DNA from: Verrucomicrobiia bacterium
GTDB taxonomy: Bacteria; Verrucomicrobiota; Verrucomicrobiia; Palsa-1439
DNA length: 64,000 bases
Assembly (NCBI GenBank): GCA_022072455.1
Contig: JAJVHY010000013.1
Span: 1 to 64,000, forward strand
Reading direction: 5' to 3'
The position numbers and the translations under genes are program-made. Positions 1 to 7,492 of this stretch are shown here, one piece after another. Under the pieces are notes generated by a model, which saw only the letters and a program-made list of their open reading frames with translations, made no database searches and had not been told where the DNA came from. Each line of letters opens with the position of its first letter. The stretch's first letter is position 1.

Positions 1-1
1 G

Positions 2-778
2 CATCTCGGCGCGCGTTCGGCGACCACCGAGCAAGACGCGGCGTACTTGATCCGCAACAACTACGAGTACACCAAAGACCTCGCCGCGTGGGCACTCGAA
101 AACAAAGTCCGTTTCCTCTACGCCTCCTCCGCCGCCACCTACGGCGACGGCTCGGCCGGCATGAGTGACCGTGAAACGGCACTCACGAAATTCCGCCCGT
201 TGAATATGTACGGCTACTCGAAACACCTGTTCGATCTCTATGCGCAACGCCAAGGATTCCTTGATCGCGTCATCGGCCTGAAATACTTCAACGTGTTTGG
301 CCCGAATGAAAGTCACAAGGGCGACATGCGCAGCATGGTTCACAAAGCCTACGCACAGGTCTTGCAGACGGGCCGTATCCGACTTTTCAAAAGTTATCAC
401 CCCGACTACAAAGACGGTCAGCAGCAACGCGACTTCCTCTACATCAAGGACGCCGTCGCCATGACCCTCCATCTGGCCAGCCACCCCGAAGCGCACGGCC
501 TCTACAACATCGGCAGCGGCGCAGCCCACACCTGGATCGAACTTGCAACTGCCGTGTTCGCCGCCCTCCGTCGTCCGCCACAAATCGAGTTCATCGAAAT
601 GCCCGAGAACATTCGCCCCAACTACCAGTACTTCACTCAAGCCAATATCGGAAAGCTGCGCGAAGCTGACTACGATGCCCTTGTGACTCCCTTGGAAACA
701 GCGGTCGCCGAGTACGTGACCGCCTATCTTGCCAACGGAGAAACCTTGTCGCCGGACGCGGAGGCACAATCGCTGTGA
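2..778 (+). CDS. hldD: ADP-L-glycero-D-manno-heptose 6-epimerase, partial (5' end missing)
   Basis: The reading frame is open from the window edge and ends at 778, so about 258 C-terminal residues are visible. HldD converts ADP-D-glycero- to ADP-L-glycero-manno-heptose for the lipopolysaccharide inner core, using bound NADP. The visible part carries family hallmarks: an ARSATTE segment, the LYASSAATYG strand with the catalytic Ser/Thr region, the YGYSK active-site Tyr-Lys pair, RYFNVFGPNE-like text (KYFNVFGPNE) and a C-terminal FTQA substrate-binding stretch. It overlaps the next gene through a GTGA junction. The presence of heptose synthesis implies an LPS-type outer membrane. The family assignment is confident; the true start lies outside the window. 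Confidence 0.9.
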   Translation, partial: HLGARSATTEQDAAYLIRNNYEYTKDLAAWALENKVRFLYASSAATYGDGSAGMSDRETALTKFRPLNMYGYSKHLFDLYAQRQGFLDRVIGLKYFNVFGPNESHKGDMRSMVHKAYAQVLQTGRIRLFKSYHPDYKDGQQQRDFLYIKDAVAMTLHLASHPEAHGLYNIGSGAAHTWIELATAVFAALRRPPQIEFIEMPENIRPNYQYFTQANIGKLREADYDALVTPLETAVAEYVTAYLANGETLSPDAEAQSL

Positions 779-1527
779 ACTTGCGCGTCGAGAATTTGAG
801 TTTTTCTTACCGGCCGGGTGCGCCGGTGTTGCAGGAGTTGAATCTGGAAATCGCGCCCGGCAAAGTCACCGGTTTGTTTGGGCCGAATGGCAGCGGCAAG
901 AGCACGCTGTTGCGTTGCTTGACCGGCGCATTGCGGCCGCAATCGGGCGCGTGCTGGTGCGGCGACCGGCGTGTGGACACACTCGCGCCGCGCGCCGTGG
1001 CGCAACGCATCGCGGTCGTGCCGCAAGATACGCCGCGGGGCGTGTCGTTGACCGCGCGCGAGATGGTCGCACTCGGCCGGTTTGCGTGGGGCGATGAGGA
1101 CGCGGACATCCTCGCATCGAGTCTTACACGGGTCGGGGCGCGGGAGTTGGCGGAGCGAACGTTTGATGAGTTGAGCGGCGGCGAACGGCAGCGGGTGGTG
1201 ATTGCACGGGCATTAGCACAAGCGACGCCGGTGTTATTGCTCGACGAACCGGCAACCCATCTGGACATCGCGCATCAATTGGAGTTGTACCGGCTGGCGC
1301 GGGCGTTGGCGGGCGAAGGGCGGACGGTGGTAATGGTCTGCCACGATTTACTGCTTGCGCCGTTGTTCGTGGACCAAGCCGTGCTGCTACATGCGGGACA
1401 TATTCACGCCAGCGGATCACCGGCGACACTTTTCAATCGTGAGCACTTGATCACAGTTTTTGGTGTGGATGCTGTCGTTGCGCACAGCGCCCAAGGCGTC
1501 CAAGCGCACCTCAATGCGCCGGCTTGA
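775..1527 (+). CDS. ABC transporter ATP-binding protein, iron-siderophore/cobalamin (FecE/BtuD) type
   Basis: This 250-residue protein is a complete ABC ATPase. Walker A (GPNGSGKST) lies at residues 36-44, the signature LSGGERQ near 137, Walker B (VLLLDEP) follows, and the switch histidine lies in VMVCHDL. Length and sequence style fit the ATPase of FecCD/BtuCD importers for iron chelates or cobalamin, whose permease and binding protein would be expected upstream, outside the window. The GTG start at 775 overlaps the hldD stop. No permease is visible here, so the substrate is inferred only from family resemblance and from the metal-related genes that follow. Confidence 0.8.
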   Translation: MNLRVENLSFSYRPGAPVLQELNLEIAPGKVTGLFGPNGSGKSTLLRCLTGALRPQSGACWCGDRRVDTLAPRAVAQRIAVVPQDTPRGVSLTAREMVALGRFAWGDEDADILASSLTRVGARELAERTFDELSGGERQRVVIARALAQATPVLLLDEPATHLDIAHQLELYRLARALAGEGRTVVMVCHDLLLAPLFVDQAVLLHAGHIHASGSPATLFNREHLITVFGVDAVVAHSAQGVQAHLNAPA

Positions 1528-1570
1528 CCGCAGGGTGCTGACTGTTACACTGCGCACGAGGTTTACCACC

Positions 1571-1993
1571 ATGGATACCGTGACCCGCTTCAGTGTCTCG
1601 CTCGACCGCAAACTGGCTCGCGAACTCGACCGCATGTCGCGCGAGAAAGGCTACGACAACCGCTCGCTCGCCATTGCGGACATGATTCGCGCGCAACTTG
1701 TCGAGCACCAACAGCAGCAGGGCGACCGGGACATTGCCGGCACGATTACCATCGTGTACGACCATCATAAACCGCACTTGATGGAATTGCTTACCGACAT
1801 TCAGCACGACCACGGCGAACTCATCATCGCGACGTTGCACGTGCATCTCGATCATCACAATTGTCTCGAAGTCCTCGCCGTGCGCGGTCGAGCCGACCGG
1901 ATCAAATCGGTCGCCGATGCGCTCATTGCCGCCAAAGGCGTCAAACACGGCAAACTCACCATCACCACCACCGGCCACGACCTTCCGGCTTGA
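1571..1993 (+). CDS. nikR: Nickel-responsive regulator NikR
   Basis: A 140-residue ribbon-helix-helix repressor. Residues 1-50 form the DNA-binding arm (TRFSVSLDRKLARELD) and the rest is the ACT-like nickel-binding domain. The high-affinity nickel ligands of the E. coli protein (His76, His87, His89, Cys95) align with His79, His90, His92 and Cys98 in the segment LHVHLDHHNCLE. I chose the ATG at 1571 because it gives the usual family length and the conserved N-terminus; upstream in-frame starts would add residues unlike any NikR. It lies directly before the nikMNQO genes, so nickel repression of that importer is the likely role. Confidence 0.93.
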   Translation: MDTVTRFSVSLDRKLARELDRMSREKGYDNRSLAIADMIRAQLVEHQQQQGDRDIAGTITIVYDHHKPHLMELLTDIQHDHGELIIATLHVHLDHHNCLEVLAVRGRADRIKSVADALIAAKGVKHGKLTITTTGHDLPA

Positions 1994-2030
1994 TTGTCAT
2001 TTTCGCTCTTGACGTGGCGCGGGTTAATAA

Positions 2031-2050
2031 TACGAATATGTAATATCGTA
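2031..2050. promoter_or_regulatory. Candidate NikR operator upstream of nikMNQO
   Basis: An inverted repeat TACGA-N10-TCGTA lies in the 192-bp gap between nikR and nikM, close to a weak TTGACG -35-like hexamer at 2009-2014. NikR sites in other bacteria are spaced dyads, but the half-sites differ between lineages and this one is short. The call rests on position more than on sequence. Confidence 0.3.
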
Positions 2051-2185
2051 ACATCCAATGCCATGATACATCCTGTCACCGTACTCGACATCTTCATCCC
2101 GCTTCATCGCGCCGGTCGCCCTCACCAACTGGATTGGTTTCACTTGGGCTTTTACCATCAATCGTGATAGAGAAGAGCGTAGATC

Positions 2186-3112
2186 ATGCACATCCCCGAC
2201 GGATTTCTTGATGGCAAAACGGCCGCCGCTTCCGCGGTGCTCGCGGCTGGCGGCTTGGCCGTCGCGCTCCGGCAGGTCCACCGGCATCTCCCCCGGGAAC
2301 GCGTGCCATTGCTTGGGTTGTCGGCGGCGTTCGTCTTTGCGGCGCAGATGCTCAACTTCCCGGTGGCCGGCGGCACGTCCGGGCACTTGATCGGCAGCGT
2401 GCTTACGGCAGTCTTGCTCGGTCCAAGTGCGGCGGTCATCGTCATCACGAGCGTTTTAGTTGTCCAATGTTTCCTATTTGCCGACGGCGGGGTGCTGGCG
2501 TTGGGCGCGAACATTTTTCTCATGGCCATCGTCAGCAACCTCAGTGGCTACGCGGTTTACCGGCTGGTGCATGGATGGAGTCACAGCGTGCGGAGCACGG
2601 TGTTGGCGGCGGCGTTCGCCGGGTGGTGCGGGACGGTGCTCGCAGCCATCTGTTGCGCCGGACAACTCGCACTGTCGGGCACGGTGCCGTGGACGACGGC
2701 GTTCCCGGCCATGACGGGCGTCCACATGCTCATCGGCCTCGGCGAAGGTCTGATTACCGGCTTGGTGATCGCGGTGATTGCGCGCGCGCGTCCCGATTTA
2801 CTTGATCAACCTGCCGCCGGCAATTTGACGCCGGTCCTTGGCTACGGTTTGCTGCTCGCGCTGGGTTTGGCGATTTTTGTCGCGCCGTTTGCCTCACCGT
2901 GGCCGGATGGACTGGAGAAAGTCGCCGCGACACTGGGCTTTGAACATCGCGCGGTGGCGGAGCCGGTCTTGCCGGCTCCGCTCCCGGATTACGAGATGCC
3001 CGGCATCCAATCGGCTGTCGCAGCAACCGCTGTGGCCGGCGCGGTCGGGACGTTCATTGTGTTCGGTTTGGCCGCAATCCTGGCGCGGGTCCTCGTCCCG
3101 AAATCCCGGTAA
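2186..3112 (+). CDS. nikMN: ECF-type nickel/cobalt transporter substrate-binding fusion NikMN (CbiM-CbiN type)
   Basis: A 308-residue membrane protein. The N-terminus MHIPDGFL is the hallmark of CbiM/NikM S-components, in which the amino terminus and His2 coordinate Ni(II) or Co(II). Several hydrophobic helices follow to about residue 210. A further segment (about 215-300) carries SPWPDGLEKV, the PDGLE signature of the small CbiN/NikN partner, so both parts are fused. It overlaps nikQ by one base (TAATG). NikR next door favours nickel over cobalt as substrate. Confidence 0.9.
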   Translation: MHIPDGFLDGKTAAASAVLAAGGLAVALRQVHRHLPRERVPLLGLSAAFVFAAQMLNFPVAGGTSGHLIGSVLTAVLLGPSAAVIVITSVLVVQCFLFADGGVLALGANIFLMAIVSNLSGYAVYRLVHGWSHSVRSTVLAAAFAGWCGTVLAAICCAGQLALSGTVPWTTAFPAMTGVHMLIGLGEGLITGLVIAVIARARPDLLDQPAAGNLTPVLGYGLLLALGLAIFVAPFASPWPDGLEKVAATLGFEHRAVAEPVLPAPLPDYEMPGIQSAVAATAVAGAVGTFIVFGLAAILARVLVPKSR

Positions 3113-3705
3113 TGCGCGCCGATTTTCTTGATCGGCACAGTCGCGGCACCAGTCCGATTCACCAGTTACCGGCGGGGGGCAAACTGGCCGGGGCGGTGCT
3201 GATTGTCGTGACGGTGGTGCTGACCCAGTGGCCGGTCTGGCTGGGCGTGGCCGGGTTGTTGATTGGCGTTGCGGCATTGAGTCGGGTGCCGGTGGGATTT
3301 CTGGTGAAGCGGTTGTTGTGGTTCGAGCCGGTCGTGCTGGGGATGGCGATCTTGTCGCTGTGGCAACCGGGCGGAGTGGAAAAATTCACCACTCTGGTTT
3401 GCCGGAGCACGCTGTGCGTATTCACGATGATTTTGCTGGCGAACACCACGCCTTTTTCGCGTCTGTTGCATGTCGTCCAGCAACTCCGCGTGCCGGCCAT
3501 TTTCGTGACGACGCTGGCGTTATTGTACCGGTATCTGTTCGTGTTGGTGGACGAGGCTGAGCGGATGCAGCGCGCCCGGCAAGCGCGGACCTATCGGCGC
3601 ACACGGTGGACGGTCTTGGCGACGGTGATCGGGCAGTTGTTCGTGCGTTCGACGGAACGGGCGGAACGCATCTATGCCGCCATGTGCGCGCGAGGTTGGA
3701 AATGA
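3112..3705 (+). CDS. nikQ: ECF transporter T component NikQ/CbiQ
   Basis: This 197-residue transmembrane protein has the CbiQ coupling-helix signatures: EAERMQRARQAR around residue 147 and ERAERIYAAMCARGW at the C-terminus, the Ala-Arg-Gly type motifs that contact the ATPases. It couples ATP hydrolysis by NikO to substrate movement through NikMN. It is shorter than many CbiQ proteins (usually 220-260 residues), yet both coupling motifs are present, so it is probably functional. The start codon overlaps the nikMN stop and its own stop overlaps the nikO start (ATGA), indicating translational coupling. Confidence 0.88.
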   Translation: MRADFLDRHSRGTSPIHQLPAGGKLAGAVLIVVTVVLTQWPVWLGVAGLLIGVAALSRVPVGFLVKRLLWFEPVVLGMAILSLWQPGGVEKFTTLVCRSTLCVFTMILLANTTPFSRLLHVVQQLRVPAIFVTTLALLYRYLFVLVDEAERMQRARQARTYRRTRWTVLATVIGQLFVRSTERAERIYAAMCARGWK

Positions 3706-4451
3706 TCGAAGTCCGTAACTTGAGCTACCGGTATCCCGACGGCAAAGAGGCATTGCGCGACATCAGTTTCAAGGTGGCGGACGGCGAATGCATCGGATTG
3801 ATCGGGCCGAATGGCGCCGGCAAGTCCACGTTGTTATTGCATTTGAACGGCATTTTACCGGAGCGGCTGGCGAGCGACCCGGCAGTGTTCGTGGGTGGTC
3901 AACCGATCACTGAGGCGAACTTGCCTGAAATCCGCCGGCAAGTGGGGTTGTTATTTCAAGATGCGGATGATCAGTTGTTTTGTCCGACCGTGTTGGAGGA
4001 TGTGGCATTCGGGCCGTCGCAGTTTGGGTTGGACGGCGACCGGGCGCGGCAGGCGTTGGCGGCGGTGGGGCTGGCAGGTTTCGAGGAACGGGTAACACCG
4101 CATCTAAGCCGGGGGGAGAAACGGCGGGTATGCTTGGCCGGGGTATTGGCCTGCGACCCGAAGGTATTGGTGCTGGATGAGCCGACGACCGACCTCGACC
4201 CGCGCGGGAAACGGGAGTTGAAGGATTTATTGAAGCGGATACCGGCGACGAAGATTATTGCGTCGCATGACTTGGAGTTGGTCGTCGAGTTATGCGGGCG
4301 GTCAATCCTGATTGATCGCGGCACCGTTGTTGCAGATGGGGAGACGATTGAGCTGCTTAACAATGAGCTGCTGATGCTCGAACATGGGCTGGAACGGCCC
4401 CATATTCTGATGCACCAACACCCGCACCGGCGGGTGCCCTTTTTGGCGTAA
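3702..4451 (+). CDS. nikO: ECF transporter ATPase NikO/CbiO
   Basis: A 249-residue ABC ATPase that energises the NikMNQ importer. Walker A GPNGAGKST (about 34-42), Q-loop LLFQDADDQLF, signature LSRGEKRRV, Walker B VLVLDEPTTDLD and switch IASHD are all present. The signature has Arg where most ABC proteins have Gly (LSGGE), a variation tolerated in CbiO-like ATPases. The ATG at 3702 overlaps the nikQ stop and gives the standard N-terminus. A terminator hairpin is embedded in the last 11 codons, so the transcript probably ends here. Confidence 0.9.
   Translation: MIEVRNLSYRYPDGKEALRDISFKVADGECIGLIGPNGAGKSTLLLHLNGILPERLASDPAVFVGGQPITEANLPEIRRQVGLLFQDADDQLFCPTVLEDVAFGPSQFGLDGDRARQALAAVGLAGFEERVTPHLSRGEKRRVCLAGVLACDPKVLVLDEPTTDLDPRGKRELKDLLKRIPATKIIASHDLELVVELCGRSILIDRGTVVADGETIELLNNELLMLEHGLERPHILMHQHPHRRVPFLA
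4419..4444 (+). terminator. Intrinsic terminator inside the 3' end of nikO
   Basis: Stem CACCCGC / GCGGGTG with an ACCG loop, followed by CCC and five T. It lies within the last codons of nikO and just before a consensus-like promoter for the next gene. Confidence 0.65.
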
Positions 4452-4459
4452 AAAATGAT

Positions 4460-4488
4460 TTGACAGGTAGTGACCTCTGAGGTAGAAA
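4460..4488 (+). promoter_or_regulatory. Sigma-70-like promoter of the PEP-CTERM gene
   Basis: TTGACA at 4460-4465, 17-bp spacer, TAGAAA at 4483-4488. The predicted transcript would carry a 5' leader of about 70 nt before the start codon at 4567, where GGAGAAA serves as ribosome binding site. Confidence 0.6.
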
Positions 4489-4566
4489 TTTCCCATCAGT
4501 TAAAACGCTTTACCGCGTTGCGATGAGGAAATTGAATCCGGCTTAAACGATTGGAGAAAAGCTATC

Positions 4567-5325
4567 ATGAAGTCTCTCTTCAAAACCACTCTGGCGGCAG
4601 TCGCGTTGGTTACCCTGCTCACTGCAACCTCCCACGCCGCGCTTAATGCGACGGACGATGCCGACAATTACACTGCTTGGAACAATGGTGATAATTTTGG
4701 CACCGGTTTCGGGGCTTGGATTTTGGCATCCTCTGGCACCGCCGGCTTTTTCATCGGCGACTCCACGAATTTAAACGGCGGGTCGGGCGGCGACATTAAT
4801 GTGAATGACAAGTCTTGGGGTCTGTTTGGTGCAGGTGGGAGTTTTGCCGACGCCGAGAGGTTCTTTACCGGCACGCTAGTATTAGGGCAGACCTTCACGA
4901 TTGATCTCGCCGTCAACTTCCGCAACGGAAACAAAGGTATCAATCTTCGCAACGACGGGGATGATGCCTCGATTTTCAACTTTAATATCGGCAGCGATGA
5001 CTACGTGGTAAATGACGCGACGACCGGCAACGGTAGCATTGGCAACTCTTACGATGCCAACACAGCCTTCCGCCTCCAGTTCACGCAAACATCCGCCGGT
5101 GGTGGAACTTGGTCGATCACCCGCAGCGGTGGGATTTCCGACTTTGATACCGGAACCTATACGGGCGTTCCTGCGAGCTTTAAACTCTATGTTGCCGGGA
5201 CCGACGGCGGCTCTCCGAATGATCTTTACGCGAACAATATCGCCATCATTCCCGAGCCATCCACGCTGATGTTGGTCGGCTGCGGCTTGCTCGGGGCGTG
5301 GTTTGTTCGCCGCCGCAAAGCCTGA
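4567..5325 (+). CDS. PEP-CTERM sorting domain-containing exported protein
   Basis: A 252-residue protein with a signal peptide (about residues 1-24, ending SHA-A) and a C-terminal sorting signal: IPEPSTLMLVG, a hydrophobic helix, then the basic tail RRRKA. Such proteins are handled by an exosortase (EpsH/XrtA type) and are typical of EPS-forming Gram-negative bacteria including Verrucomicrobiota. The body is rich in Gly, Asn and Asp and looks like a beta-sandwich; its function is unknown. It stands alone between its own promoter and a terminator. No exosortase is seen in the window. Confidence 0.88.
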   Translation: MKSLFKTTLAAVALVTLLTATSHAALNATDDADNYTAWNNGDNFGTGFGAWILASSGTAGFFIGDSTNLNGGSGGDINVNDKSWGLFGAGGSFADAERFFTGTLVLGQTFTIDLAVNFRNGNKGINLRNDGDDASIFNFNIGSDDYVVNDATTGNGSIGNSYDANTAFRLQFTQTSAGGGTWSITRSGGISDFDTGTYTGVPASFKLYVAGTDGGSPNDLYANNIAIIPEPSTLMLVGCGLLGAWFVRRRKA

Positions 5326-5354
5326 GTTTTCGTTAGCCCTCCGTTTCCCGACAG

Positions 5355-5381
5355 GCCCCGCAATTGCGGGGCTTGTTGTTT
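5355..5381 (+). terminator. Intrinsic terminator after the PEP-CTERM gene
   Basis: A perfect palindrome GCCCCGCAATTGCGGGGC at 5355-5372 is followed by a T-rich tail (TTGTTGTTTT). Confidence 0.75.
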
Positions 5382-5399
5382 TCCGGCATACTGCCTTCC

Positions 5400-6020
5400 A
5401 TGGTGAATGTGCTTTACCGGATGTTTCGCGGATTATCCGCATTGCTCTTTCGCGTCATCTTTCGCACCCGAATTGCCGGCCGCGAGCGCGTGCCGGCAAC
5501 GGGCGGCTTATTGCTCGTCAGCAATCACATCAGTTTCGTTGACCCTCCCCTGCTCGCGGCGGTGCTGCCCCGCCCCATTCATTTTCTGACGATGGTTGAA
5601 ATTTTCCGACACCCAGTGCTCGCCAAGTTGGCGCGGGGTATTGGGTGCATTCCGGTGGATCGCGCGAAGGTTGACCACAGCGCCGCCCGTGAAGCCATCC
5701 GCCGGCTTCGTGCCGGCCACTGCATTGGCATCTTTCCGGAAGGTGGCATTCGGTTGACGAACGAGTCCGTGCTCGGTGGTCGGCCAATCTTGCGAACCGG
5801 CTTGGAGACGATTGCCGTCCTCGGTCAGGCTGTGGTTCTGCCGGTCATTGTCCGCGATACGCGCAAACCGTATCGGTGGCAAAATTGGTTTTGCCGGCCA
5901 ACCATGAGTGTGACTTTTGGCCAGCCGTTTTGCCTCTGGCGACCGGCTCACCAGCGGGATGATGCGGCGCTGCATGCCGTCGTGCGTGACGAGCTTTTGA
6001 AAACCGTTGCGCTCGATTGA
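5400..6020 (+). CDS. 1-acyl-sn-glycerol-3-phosphate acyltransferase family protein
   Basis: A 206-residue PlsC-like acyltransferase that would transfer an acyl chain to lysophosphatidate or a related acceptor at the inner membrane. The catalytic block SNHISFVDPP provides the HX4D motif (His-Asp pair), and the acceptor-binding motif FPEGGI follows around residue 121. A hydrophobic N-terminus (LSALLFRVIF) could anchor it. I chose the ATG at 5400 because an upstream in-frame TTG falls inside the preceding terminator hairpin. Whether it is the housekeeping PlsC or a paralogue cannot be told. Confidence 0.85.
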   Translation: MVNVLYRMFRGLSALLFRVIFRTRIAGRERVPATGGLLLVSNHISFVDPPLLAAVLPRPIHFLTMVEIFRHPVLAKLARGIGCIPVDRAKVDHSAAREAIRRLRAGHCIGIFPEGGIRLTNESVLGGRPILRTGLETIAVLGQAVVLPVIVRDTRKPYRWQNWFCRPTMSVTFGQPFCLWRPAHQRDDAALHAVVRDELLKTVALD

Positions 6021-6041
6021 CCCTGTGTTAGAGTCCTCCCC

Positions 6042-6824
6042 GTGTTCCTGAAACTCTGCCTGGCTGTGATCTGCGCCGGGGCGTTGACGGCAGAAGCCGG
6101 CGGCGTCCGCGTCATCCGTGTCACCACAACGGACGACTTGGCGATCAGCGCGACCTATTACCCCGTCGAAATGCCGGCGGCGCCGGCGGTGTTGTTGGTG
6201 CATGCACTCGGCAAGAATCGGGATGAATGGGCCGCGATTGCCCCGGTCTTGCAGCGCAACGGAATTGCCGCATTGGCGCTTGATTTGCGCGGCCATGGGG
6301 ATAGTACCCGGCGATTGACGGCAGACGGTCCGCAACTGGTGGACTACCGGAGTTTCCGCGCCAAGGATTACCATGACATGCTGCTCGACATTAACGCCGC
6401 GTTTGAGTGGCTCAGTGAGCAGCCGGGCATTGCGACGGAACAGATCGGCGTGGTCGGCGCAAAATTGGGCGCGAATCTGGCCCTGCGGTACGCCGCCATC
6501 AACGAGGACATTGCCGCCATCCTCATCTTCAGCCCCACGCTGAACTCACAGGATATTCGGACCGATAAAATCATCACCAAAATCGGCAAGCGCCCATTGC
6601 GCATCGCGGTCGCCAGTGGCGATGCCAACTCATTTTTGGCTGCCAAGCAGTTGTTGAAACTGCGGAAAGACGCCGGGCAAGCGGTCACCGAAAGCGAAAT
6701 CACAGTCAGCACCGGCACGCTGCAGGGTACCGAGTTGATCACCGGTGTCGCCGGTTTGTCCGAAGCGGTCTTCAGTTGGTTGCAGCGCGCCCTCGCCGGT
6801 GAGCCGGCCATCCCGGCGCCATGA
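6042..6824 (+). CDS. Exported alpha/beta-hydrolase-fold protein, nucleophile elbow altered
   Basis: A 260-residue protein starting with GTG and an apparent signal peptide (about 1-19). The alpha/beta hydrolase fold is shown by LLVHALGKNRDEW (oxyanion-hole region), ALDLRGHGDS and the nucleophile-elbow position VVGAKLGAN. There the expected GxSxG is GAKLG: Lys141 occupies the position of the catalytic serine. Close relatives usually read GASxG, so this copy may be catalytically inactive or have a binding role. It overlaps the following rhomboid gene by ATGA, suggesting joint expression. Confidence 0.7.
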   Translation: MFLKLCLAVICAGALTAEAGGVRVIRVTTTDDLAISATYYPVEMPAAPAVLLVHALGKNRDEWAAIAPVLQRNGIAALALDLRGHGDSTRRLTADGPQLVDYRSFRAKDYHDMLLDINAAFEWLSEQPGIATEQIGVVGAKLGANLALRYAAINEDIAAILIFSPTLNSQDIRTDKIITKIGKRPLRIAVASGDANSFLAAKQLLKLRKDAGQAVTESEITVSTGTLQGTELITGVAGLSEAVFSWLQRALAGEPAIPAP

Positions 6825-7492
6825 TTCCGTTGCACGACGAAAACCCGACGCGCACCTTTCCTTTCGTCACGGTGCTGTTGATCATCGCCAACATCGCCGT
6901 CTTCGTCTACACGGTAAGCCTCCCGGGCGAGCAGGCGGTGGAAGCCTTCTTTGCTGACTTCGCCCTGGTGCCGGCCGCTCTGATGCAGACGCCGACGCCG
7001 GCAATCTACGGCACGATCTTCTCCTCCATGTTTCTTCACGGCGGCTGGCTGCATTTGATCGGCAACATGCTGTTTCTTTGGGTCTTTGGAAATAACATCG
7101 AAGACAGCGTCGGCCATCTGCGCTTCATCGGCTTCTATCTCCTCTGCGGCGTGGGCGCGGCGGCAACCCAAGTCTTCATCAACCCGGACTCAGCAATCCC
7201 GATGGTCGGCGCCAGTGGCGCAGTGTCGGGCGTGTTGGGGGCGTACTTGCTGGTTTATCCGCGCGCGCGGGTGTTGGTCTTGGTGCCGATCTGGATTTTC
7301 CTGAAATTCGTCCGGGTGCCGGCCTGGCTCGTCCTGCTCTTGTGGTTCGGCCTCCAACTCCTCAGCGGCACCCTCGCCCTGGGGACTGTGGCGAAAGGGG
7401 GCATCGCCTTTTGGGCGCACATCGGCGGTTTTGTGGCCGGGATGATCCTGCTGCCGGTCTTCAAGAAACGCCGCGTCAGGCTGTTTCAGTAA
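6821..7492 (+). CDS. Rhomboid-family intramembrane serine protease
   Basis: A 223-residue polytopic membrane protein with the rhomboid catalytic dyad: Ser132 in GASGAVSG and His199 in AHIGGF, plus the FLHGGWLHLIGNM segment of the HxxxN type in transmembrane helix 2. It cleaves single-pass membrane proteins within the bilayer. The ATG overlaps the stop of the hydrolase-like gene. Its 3' end overlaps the convergent cstA gene by 17 bp. Confidence 0.92.
   Translation: MIPLHDENPTRTFPFVTVLLIIANIAVFVYTVSLPGEQAVEAFFADFALVPAALMQTPTPAIYGTIFSSMFLHGGWLHLIGNMLFLWVFGNNIEDSVGHLRFIGFYLLCGVGAAATQVFINPDSAIPMVGASGAVSGVLGAYLLVYPRARVLVLVPIWIFLKFVRVPAWLVLLLWFGLQLLSGTLALGTVAKGGIAFWAHIGGFVAGMILLPVFKKRRVRLFQ

Noticed and set aside
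1994-2185. Cobalamin or nickel-cobalt riboswitch before nikMN
   Set aside because: I could not find the B12-box or the conserved NiCo junctions; the neighbouring nikR gives a simpler regulatory explanation.
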